DNA of 16,113 bases from Clostridia bacterium (GTDB lineage: Bacteria; Bacillota; Clostridia; Oscillospirales; CAG-272). Positions 1 to 5,583 of the stretch are shown piece after piece. Location: the NCBI GenBank assembly GCA_900769475.1, contig CAAGGQ010000240.1, forward strand, positions 1 through 16,113. The letters run 5' to 3'. Under the pieces are notes generated by a model. The model was not told where the DNA came from. It did no database searches and saw only the letters and a list, made by a program, of their open reading frames with translations. Each line of letters opens with the position of its first letter. Positions within the stretch are counted from its first letter, which is position 1. Made by a program: the position numbers and the translations under genes.

Positions 1-143
1 GCTTGCTCTTTTGTTTCGCCAGGTTCAACCTTACCGCCAACGAACTCCCAAAGGAGACCTCTCGCTTTATGTGCCGGGCGTTGGCAGATCATAAATTTAT
101 CATTATCCCATATAAGTGCGGCTACTACTTCTGTAACTTTCAT
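1..143 (-). CDS. MutT-type Nudix hydrolase, N-terminal part (runs off the window)
   Basis: Only the first 47 codons lie in the window; the gene continues beyond base 1. The translation opens MKVTEVVAALIWDNDKFMIC, the typical first strand of MutT-like proteins. It then reads LLWEFVGGKVEPGET (residues 30-44), which matches the start of the Nudix box (G-x5-E). Family members hydrolyse nucleoside diphosphates linked to another group, often 8-oxo-dGTP or other oxidised nucleotides; the (d)NTP pyrophosphohydrolase subgroup is the best fit. The catalytic REUxEE half of the box is outside, so activity cannot be judged. The ATG lies 6 bases after the stop of the HTH regulator gene, so the two are probably co-transcribed. 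The ribosome binding site is weak (AGAG), which suggests translational coupling. Codons are A/T-rich compared with genes to the right. Confidence 0.85.
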   Translation of the reverse strand, partial: MKVTEVVAALIWDNDKFMICQRPAHKARGLLWEFVGGKVEPGETKEQ

Positions 144-149
144 AATCTC

Positions 150-362
150 TTATTTCGTCTCCGGAACGATCTCCATGATCTCATCAACAGTACAGTCTAA
201 CGCTGTACAAATCTTTACAAGCACTTCACTGCTGACAACCGCTCCATCTTTTTTCATCTTAGCGAGCGTTGTTGGACTAATACCTGCCATTGCAGCAAGG
301 TCTTTGTTCTTAATCTCGCGATCGATCATCAATTTGAATAGTTTCTTATAGCTTGCAGCCAT
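150..362 (-). CDS. Small Cro/CI-family (XRE) helix-turn-helix regulator
   Basis: This 70-residue protein is essentially one HTH domain of the Cro/CI type (HTH_26-like). Residues 20-36 (KDLAAMAGISPTTLAKM) form the helix-turn-helix, and the segment around LVKICTALDCTVDEIMEIV is the usual fourth and fifth helices. It should bind DNA as a dimer and repress transcription. The start ATG is preceded by a good GAGGTG ribosome binding site. Upstream lie a promoter and a palindrome overlapping its -10, so it probably represses its own operon; this is inference. It is followed after 6 bases by a Nudix hydrolase gene. Such tiny stand-alone regulators are common both in chromosomes and at mobile-element edges; which applies here cannot be told. 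The target genes are unknown. Confidence 0.9.
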   Translation of the reverse strand: MAASYKKLFKLMIDREIKNKDLAAMAGISPTTLAKMKKDGAVVSSEVLVKICTALDCTVDEIMEIVPETK

Positions 363-377
363 TTTTACACCTCAAAT

Positions 378-404
378 AATTAAAGTATTTTATATGCTTT
401 AATT
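378..404. promoter_or_regulatory. Palindromic operator candidate over the HTH promoter
   Basis: AATTAAAG (378-385) and CTTTAATT (397-404) form a perfect 8-base inverted repeat with an 11-base A/T centre that itself has partial symmetry. It overlaps the -10 element and the predicted transcription start of the HTH regulator. A Cro/CI-type dimer bound here would block RNA polymerase. The symmetry is seen; the link to this regulator is inferred from position. Confidence 0.5.
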
Positions 405-430
405 GTATCACAAGCGTCATCACAAATCAA
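402..430 (-). promoter_or_regulatory. Promoter of the HTH regulator - Nudix operon
   Basis: Read on the minus strand, a TTGATT -35 (425-430) is separated by 17 bases from a TACAAT -10 (402-407). The -10 is preceded by TGA, giving an extended -10. The predicted start point is near 395, about 33 bases before the regulator ATG. A weaker alternative pairs TTGTGA (408-413) with TAAAAT (387-392) at 15-base spacing. Confidence 0.6.
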
Positions 431-466
431 CATTATTTGCAAAATATATTCAAGAAGTTGAAATTA

Positions 467-495
467 TTTTCACGTTTACGAAGTGGTGCTATGAT
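467..495 (+). promoter_or_regulatory. Possible promoter pointing into the gene-free region
   Basis: TTTTCA (467-472) lies 17 bases from TATGAT (490-495), which is preceded by TGC and so forms an extended -10. It faces right, back to back with the HTH promoter. There is no open reading frame with a ribosome binding site behind it. The first bases downstream enter the hairpin-rich segment described separately. Four of six -35 bases match consensus, so this is only a candidate. Confidence 0.3.
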
Positions 496-499
496 AGAG

Positions 500-760
500 G
501 CCTCAGATTCAAATCTTGTCACTCAGATCGTAGGCTACGGTCTGGGAATGCGCACGCCATGTCAAGACCCTCGCATAACGGATTTGGGATGGGCGGTGCC
601 GGGGGCGTCGAACCACACCTGCGTCCCCTGGCTCTACAAAGCGATACGAGTCGATCTACTTTGTGGAAAAGTAAACGTTCCGATTGAGACGCGTGACGAC
701 AACCCCAAATTAACATACGAATCAAAGCCACGGCTCCCATTTTTTCCACTTTTTTTCTCT
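500..760 (+). other. Gene-free hairpin-rich segment; possible structured RNA or decayed gene
   Basis: No convincing gene is present between the HTH promoter and the next promoter at 793. The segment is more G+C rich than its left flank and can form three consecutive hairpins. The first is 524-530 with 538-544 (7 pairs, one G-U, extendable by 2). The second is 598-607 with 622-632 (10 pairs, one G-U, one bulged T). The third is 634-641 with 659-666 (8 pairs, one T-G). Runs of T follow at 740-757, but no clear terminator stem abuts them. Several reading frames are open across it on both strands, none with a ribosome binding site or a family I recognise. It could be a small RNA, a decayed gene or a repeat element; strand is assigned only from the candidate promoter. 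Confidence 0.3.
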
Positions 761-792
761 AACCCCGAGGTTTGCAAAATAGACGGTAAATA

Positions 793-821
793 TTGAAAAA
801 GACACAAAAATGTGATATAAT
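793..821 (+). promoter_or_regulatory. Consensus sigma-A promoter of the EF-G-like/NYN gene
   Basis: TTGAAA (793-798), a 17-base spacer and a perfect TATAAT (816-821) preceded by TGA form a near-ideal extended -10 promoter. Transcription should start near 828, so the coding start must lie after that. This rules out a start at the in-frame TTG at 793, which is the -35 itself. Confidence 0.88.
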
Positions 822-838
822 AGTCAAAACACGCATGG

Positions 839-847
839 AAAGGAGGG
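839..847 (+). promoter_or_regulatory. Ribosome binding site fixing a GTG start
   Basis: AAAGGAGGG lies 5 bases before the GTG at 853. The in-frame ATG at 835 sits upstream of and overlapping this site and has no ribosome binding site of its own, so GTG 853 is preferred. Confidence 0.85.
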
Positions 848-852
848 ACGCC

Positions 853-3438
853 GTGAAAAAGAAGATCACCATTGGGATTCTCGCGCACGTGGATGCCGGC
901 AAAACCACGCTCAGCGAAGCATTGCTCTATGTATCGGGAAAAATTCGAAGTCTGGGGCGGGTGGACCACAAAAACACCTATCTCGACACCAACGCCATGG
1001 AGCGAGAACGCGGAATTACCATTTATTCAAAGCAAGCAAGATTTTCCAGTGAACATTGCGATTTTATTCTTCTCGATACCCCCGGCCACGTGGATTTCTC
1101 CGCCGAAACCGAGCGCACCCTCTCGCTCCTCGACTATGCGGTGCTGGTGATCAGCGCCTCCGACGGCGTTCAAAACCACACCAGAACCCTTTGGCAGCTG
1201 CTGGAATATTACAGTGTTCCCACGTTTCTCTTTGTCAACAAGTGCGACCTTGCCATCAAGCAAAAGGAGCACATGGAAAAAGATCTTTCGGATACCCTCT
1301 CTCCGCTCTGCGTCGGCTTTTTGGAAGCGCAAAACCGGGAAGCCCTGGAAGAAAAATTGGCCTTGGTCCATGAGGACTTTATGGAAGCCTTTCTTGCAGG
1401 CGAAGGAATCGACGACGGCGACATTGCATCCCTCATCAGTCAGCGTAAGCTCTTCCCCTGCCTGTTCGGCTCGGCCCTGCGAATGCAAGGAATCGACTAT
1501 TTGCTAGCCACGCTGGACCGATACACGCTATCCCCCGTCTATGATAAAGAACATTTTGGAGCCAAGGTCTACAAAATATCCCGCCTTGGGACGACCCGGC
1601 TGACCTATATGAAGATCACGGGAGGAAGGCTGGCCGCCCGGGATGAAATTCACTATCTTGCAGAGGATGGCACCCGCATCACCGAAAAGGTCAGCCAAAT
1701 CCGCCTTTACTCGGGGGACAAGTTTGATCAGATCGATGTGGCTTCGGCAGGAGAGATCTGCGCGGTCATCGGACTTTCCGCCTCCTACGTGGGCCTGGGT
1801 CTGGGACTGGAGCAGAACACGCAAAGACCCTTGCTGGAGCCCGTACTCTCCTATGCCATCCAGCTTCCTCCCGCATGTGACGTGCGGCTATTCTTTCCCA
1901 AGCTGAAGGAGCTGGAAGAGGAAGAGCCCTCTCTGCACCTCTCCTGGAACGAGGAGCTCTCCCAGATTGAGGCCCGTTTGATGGGTGAGGTGCAAACCGA
2001 CCTGCTTCGGCGGCTGATTCACGATCGTTTTTCCATCGACTGCACCCTTGGCACGGGAAGGATCCTCTACAAGGAAAAAGCAAAGCAAAAAGCCATTGGC
2101 GTGGGGCATTTCGAGCCTCTGCGCCATTATGCCGAGGTGCAGCTATTGATCGAGCCCCAACCCAAGGGAACGGGGTTGATCTTCGATACCCGTCTGCCAG
2201 AACATCTTCTGGACCTGAACTGGCAACGGCTTGTACTGAGTCACCTCTATGAAAAAGACCACCGCGGAACGCTGATCGGGGCCCTGCTCACCGACACCAA
2301 GATCTCCCTGGTGGCGGGCAAGGCACACCTCAAGCACACCGAGGGCGGTGACTTCCGCGAGGCAACCTGCCGCGCAGTAAGGCACGGACTGATGAAATCG
2401 GGGTGCATCCTTTTGGAGCCCTACTACAAGTTCCGATTGGACATTCCAACCGCCTGCGTGGGCAGAGCCATGTCCGATCTACAGGCGCGGTTTGCGGAAT
2501 TTGAGTTGGAAGATTCGAGCACAGAACGAACCGCCATCTGCGGCAGAGCGCCGGTGGCAACGCTGCACGATTATACCAGAGAGGTGATCTCCTACACTCG
2601 GGGCGAGGGCAGACTGTTCTCCACTTCGGACGGATACGAGCCCTGTCACAATCAAGAGGAGATCGTGGCAGAGGCAGGGTACGATCCCGAGGGCGACCTG
2701 GACAATCCTCCCCATTCCGTATTTTGCGCACACGGCTCAAGCTTTACCGTGCATTGGAGCGAGGTGGACAGCCACAAGCATTTGGAAGCCGACGTAAAGC
2801 TTTCGTCCTCCGGCGAGGCGATCATCCCCAAAGCATCCACCCTTGCCCGCCGATATAACGTGAGTGACGAGGAGCTGGAAGCCATCATGCTCCGCACCTT
2901 CGGTCCCATTCGCCGCAAGCAATACGGCGAACCCAAGATCACGTCTGTGGAAAAAAAAGAAAAACCGCGCAGGTCAAGGGTGATCTGTTCCCAGAGGAAC
3001 ATGGTGATCATTGACGGCTACAACCTGATCTACGCCGATGATCACCTGAAGGATACCGCGCTTTTCAGCCTGGAAAAGGCCCGCGAGGAGCTGATGGACC
3101 TGCTCAGCAGCTACGTTGCCTATACCAAGACCGAGCTCGTGCTTGTGTTCGACGCCTATCTCGTAAAGGAGGGCGAGGGTACGGAATACGCCCACGACGG
3201 CTATCGGGTGGTGTACACCAAAGCCAATCAGACCGCCGACGCCTATATTGAGAAGATGATGTACGAGCTGGGCCCCGACTATAGCATACGAATGGTAACC
3301 AGCGATCGGCTGTTACAATTCTCCGCAGTTCAATCGGGAATCTCCCGCATGACCGCCAAGGAATTTTTGGAGGAGCTGACCCGCATCGGCAACGAAATTA
3401 CCGAATTTGTGCGCAAGCTTGCGGAAAGTAAGATCTAA
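853..3438 (+). CDS. EF-G/TetM-like ribosomal GTPase fused to a C-terminal YacP/NYN nuclease domain
   Basis: This 861-residue protein starts at GTG. Its N-terminus resembles TetM/TetO ribosomal protection proteins, with all GTPase motifs present: AHVDAGKTT (11-19), RGITI (53-57), DTPGH (75-79) and NKCD (129-132). EF-G-like domains II (about 230-320), III (330-415), IV (425-515) and V (520-610) follow; GGDFREA and LLEPYYKF mark IV and V. A ~100-residue linker leads to a YacP-type NYN (PIN-like) domain from about 716, beginning MVIIDGYNLIYA, with acidic residues D721, D767, D796 and D818 placed as in metal-dependent RNases. TetM-type proteins bind the ribosomal A site and dislodge tetracycline; Bacillus YacP (Rae1) cuts mRNA in the A site. 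The fusion therefore suggests a factor that enters stalled ribosomes and may cut mRNA (inference). Classical TetM is about 640 residues, so tetracycline resistance should not be assumed. It is monocistronic, with its own promoter and terminator. Confidence 0.92.
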   Translation: MKKKITIGILAHVDAGKTTLSEALLYVSGKIRSLGRVDHKNTYLDTNAMERERGITIYSKQARFSSEHCDFILLDTPGHVDFSAETERTLSLLDYAVLVISASDGVQNHTRTLWQLLEYYSVPTFLFVNKCDLAIKQKEHMEKDLSDTLSPLCVGFLEAQNREALEEKLALVHEDFMEAFLAGEGIDDGDIASLISQRKLFPCLFGSALRMQGIDYLLATLDRYTLSPVYDKEHFGAKVYKISRLGTTRLTYMKITGGRLAARDEIHYLAEDGTRITEKVSQIRLYSGDKFDQIDVASAGEICAVIGLSASYVGLGLGLEQNTQRPLLEPVLSYAIQLPPACDVRLFFPKLKELEEEEPSLHLSWNEELSQIEARLMGEVQTDLLRRLIHDRFSIDCTLGTGRILYKEKAKQKAIGVGHFEPLRHYAEVQLLIEPQPKGTGLIFDTRLPEHLLDLNWQRLVLSHLYEKDHRGTLIGALLTDTKISLVAGKAHLKHTEGGDFREATCRAVRHGLMKSGCILLEPYYKFRLDIPTACVGRAMSDLQARFAEFELEDSSTERTAICGRAPVATLHDYTREVISYTRGEGRLFSTSDGYEPCHNQEEIVAEAGYDPEGDLDNPPHSVFCAHGSSFTVHWSEVDSHKHLEADVKLSSSGEAIIPKASTLARRYNVSDEELEAIMLRTFGPIRRKQYGEPKITSVEKKEKPRRSRVICSQRNMVIIDGYNLIYADDHLKDTALFSLEKAREELMDLLSSYVAYTKTELVLVFDAYLVKEGEGTEYAHDGYRVVYTKANQTADAYIEKMMYELGPDYSIRMVTSDRLLQFSAVQSGISRMTAKEFLEELTRIGNEITEFVRKLAESKI

Positions 3439-3465
3439 AGCATCTTCCGTTTTCACAATATCCAC

Positions 3466-3513
3466 ACCGGGCTGGTTCTTCCCTACCGCAAGGGTAAAAC
3501 AAGCCCGGTTTTT
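3466..3513 (+). terminator. Rho-independent terminator after the GTPase-NYN gene
   Basis: ACCGGGCT (3466-3473) pairs perfectly with AGCCCGGT (3502-3509), followed by a T run (3509-3513). The long loop contains a second small stem (CCCT with AGGG). It lies 28 bases after the stop codon and ends before the next promoter. Confidence 0.85.
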
Positions 3514-3533
3514 CGTTCTTCCCCCAACCTCCC

Positions 3534-3562
3534 TTGACAAAATCGCGTATTTATGCTAATAT
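3534..3562 (+). promoter_or_regulatory. Promoter of the GDPD lipoprotein gene
   Basis: A perfect TTGACA -35 (3534-3539) and a TAATAT -10 (3557-3562) are separated by 17 bases, and the -10 is extended by TGC. The predicted start point is near 3569, giving a leader of about 50 bases. The TTG inside the -35 is therefore not the coding start; the ATG at 3621 is, with GGAG at 3609-3612. Confidence 0.85.
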
Positions 3563-3620
3563 AAATACATATCAAAAGGCTGATTCACGCAATCCAATAG
3601 AAAAGAATGGAGCCGGGACT

Positions 3621-5390
3621 ATGAAAAGAAAAAAACTCAAAATTGCACTTTCCCTCGCAGCGTTACTGCTTGCTCTTGCAACGCTGGTAGCCTGCAATGC
3701 CTCTCCCTTTGGAAGCGACGCAATGTCGGAAACCAACGGGCACATTGAAAAGGCGACCTACCACATCATCAAAGACGGAAAGACCGATTTCACAATCATC
3801 CGCCCCCAAGAAAGCGAACGCGAGCTGTTCGACCGTGTCCGCCAGCTCCGAAGATCCGTTGAGGAGAAATACAACGTAACGGTCAACTCTTCCGGCGACC
3901 GAAGCACCGACGGTTCGCAAACCAATATCGTCGAATCCGATTCCGGTGTTCACGAGATCCTCATCGGCTCCACCAACCGCGCCGAAAGCCGCTCGGTTGC
4001 CGAGGAATACAAGGATCTGCACGGCTATGTCATCAAGGTCACCAACGGCAAGATCGTCCTTTGGGGAAATGACCTTTTGCAAACACTGGAAGCCATTCAG
4101 TATTTTGAGGAAACCCTCCTCACGGTAGAGGAGCCTACCGTTAACGAAGGCTTTTGCTACGTCAATGATCTCAATCGAAGCGGCTCCATAAGTGCCGTTC
4201 TGGCCAAGGAGTTTACCGTGGTGTATCCCTCCACCCGCTACTACCACGATCTTGTAAGTGCCAACGCCGTAACAACGCAGCTCCGGGAGATCACGGGCAC
4301 CAAGCCGTCCTCCTGCTCGGATGCAGAAGCCCCCAAGGGCAAGGAGATCCTCGTTGGCGCTACCAACCGAGAGGCGTCGATGGCCATCGACCAAACCCTC
4401 CATTATATGGATTACTACGTGAAGGTTTCTTCCGATGGTGTGATCCTGATCGGCGGAAGCCCTCTTGCCACCGAGAGCGCAGTCAACCATTTCAACAACG
4501 CGATTTTGACGGGAGAGATCACATCCCCGGATCAGGAATACGAATATCGCTTCGATTTTGACCCCTACATTAAGGATTCGCTAATGTATCACGCTGATTC
4601 CTTCGTTCCGGAATGGGCAAAGGATTTTTCCGTTCCTGCATGGCTCACGGATTTTGAGGAAAAGCTGTACGCAATGACCTGCCCCACCGGAAGACTGACC
4701 GGCGATTCCCACCGTGGGGACTCTCAGCACTACCCCGAAAACTCTCTCCCCGCGATCCTCAGCGCGATTCTGCTGGGGGCGGATACCATCGAGATCGACG
4801 TAAGACTAACCAAGGATAACATCCTGGTATTGATGCACGACGAGAGCCTGAGGCGCACGACCAACTGGAGCCAGATGCAGGGAAAGAACGGGCTTCCTAC
4901 CTCCGATAAGGTCCAGGATTGGACCTACGAGCAGCTTCAACAGCTCAGCCTTAAGCACAATGACACCGTTACGCAATACAGGATTCCCACAGCCTACGAG
5001 GCACTAAGCTTCTTTGACGGACGCACGCAGGTTCACTTTGACTGCAAAATCGATTCCATCGAAAAGAACTCGGACGTTTACCTGCTTGCCGAGGAGCTCG
5101 GCATCAAGGAGTGCTTCCTGTATTACTACGGCCTCGACACGATGAAGACCTGGGTGACCTTTGACCCAGAGGATACCGAGTTCAAAGAAACAGTGGAAAA
5201 GGTGGAGGGATACCTCGCGCTCCCCGGCCACACCCTTCGCAGACGCAAATATGATCTTGTGGATCAGTATGGCGACACCGCCGCAGGCTGGGTCAAACAA
5301 TACGAGGCTGGATACAAGATGGTATTTACCAACAAGATCTACGATCTCTGCCGCTACGTCGCACAGAATCAAGCCCCTACTACCCCGTAA
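3621..5390 (+). CDS. Lipoprotein with duplicated N-terminal domain and glycerophosphodiester phosphodiesterase domain
   Basis: The 589-residue product has a lipoprotein signal peptide: KRKK, a hydrophobic run, then lipobox LVAC with Cys25 as the lipidated residue. It should be anchored outside the membrane. Two related ~120-residue segments follow (about 45-175 and 190-325), each with the pattern E-I-L-(I/V)-G-(S/A)-T-N-R. They resemble the N-terminal alpha/beta domain that precedes catalytic domains in some GH67/GH20-type enzymes. From about 355 a GDPD domain shows SHRGDS (His364), PEN, EIDVRLTKD (Glu391, Asp393) and HDESLRRTTN (His406), the known catalytic and metal-binding pattern. Family members cleave glycerophosphodiesters or related phosphodiesters; the substrate here could be a deacylated lipid or a teichoic-acid-type polymer (inference). 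The start is fixed by the upstream promoter and GGAG. The domain after His406 is somewhat shorter than usual but ends with the expected F-T-N-K strand. Confidence 0.9.
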   Translation: MKRKKLKIALSLAALLLALATLVACNASPFGSDAMSETNGHIEKATYHIIKDGKTDFTIIRPQESERELFDRVRQLRRSVEEKYNVTVNSSGDRSTDGSQTNIVESDSGVHEILIGSTNRAESRSVAEEYKDLHGYVIKVTNGKIVLWGNDLLQTLEAIQYFEETLLTVEEPTVNEGFCYVNDLNRSGSISAVLAKEFTVVYPSTRYYHDLVSANAVTTQLREITGTKPSSCSDAEAPKGKEILVGATNREASMAIDQTLHYMDYYVKVSSDGVILIGGSPLATESAVNHFNNAILTGEITSPDQEYEYRFDFDPYIKDSLMYHADSFVPEWAKDFSVPAWLTDFEEKLYAMTCPTGRLTGDSHRGDSQHYPENSLPAILSAILLGADTIEIDVRLTKDNILVLMHDESLRRTTNWSQMQGKNGLPTSDKVQDWTYEQLQQLSLKHNDTVTQYRIPTAYEALSFFDGRTQVHFDCKIDSIEKNSDVYLLAEELGIKECFLYYYGLDTMKTWVTFDPEDTEFKETVEKVEGYLALPGHTLRRRKYDLVDQYGDTAAGWVKQYEAGYKMVFTNKIYDLCRYVAQNQAPTTP

Positions 5391-5411
5391 GAGGTTCGGA
5401 TCGTTTTTTCT

Positions 5412-5434
5412 TGAAATCCTATAAAAGGATTTCA
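5412..5434 (+). other. Hairpin in the 3' untranslated region
   Basis: TGAAATCCT (5412-5420) and AGGATTTCA (5426-5434) are perfectly paired around a 5-base loop, 22 bases after the lipoprotein stop. No T run follows, so it is not a standard terminator. A third copy of the motif (TGTTGAAATC, 5455-5464) could pair with the right arm instead. It may protect the 3' end of the transcript. Confidence 0.4.
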
Positions 5435-5488
5435 GATCAACAGCTATTTTCATATGTTGAAATCTTAATAATTCTAGACTAAGAAATC

Positions 5489-5527
5489 AAAAAAGCATTG
5501 AAAACATTCTGTTTTCAATGCTTTTTT
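5489..5527. terminator. Bidirectional rho-independent terminator
   Basis: Two 18-base arms (5489-5506 and 5510-5527) are perfectly complementary around a TTC loop, with six A at the left end and six T at the right. Read on either strand it is a stem followed by a T run. It should end both the lipoprotein transcript from the left and the long operon from the right, whose last stop codon is at 5584. Confidence 0.93.
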
Positions 5528-5583
5528 GTCATTTACAATGAATATAAAATATCGAATTCTTCCGAAGCCTATGCTGAAAAGCC

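Noticed and set aside
485..525. tRNA-like string (AGATTCAAATCT resembling a T arm)
   Set aside because: The T stem cannot pair properly (A-C at the closing position), and no acceptor, D or anticodon arms with correct spacing were found.
437..796. 119-codon frame before the GTPase gene, and overlapping frames on both strands
   Set aside because: It starts at a TTG without a ribosome binding site, other frames are equally open, and its end overlaps the promoter at 793. I could not support a protein; the region is described as gene-free.
793..852. Longer N-terminus for the GTPase-NYN protein starting at TTG 793 or ATG 835
   Set aside because: The TTG is the -35 element of a near-perfect promoter. 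The ATG at 835 has no ribosome binding site, whereas GTG 853 has AAAGGAGGG at ideal spacing and gives the usual family start KKKITIGILAHVDAGKTT.
853..3438. Calling the GTPase a tetracycline resistance gene
   Set aside because: Although TetM-like, it is over 200 residues longer, carries a nuclease domain, and is not in an obvious mobile element. Resistance cannot be inferred from this similarity.
3663..4490. 275-codon frame on the minus strand inside the GDPD lipoprotein gene
   Set aside because: The plus strand has a promoter, lipobox and catalytic motifs; the minus frame has no ribosome binding site or domain.
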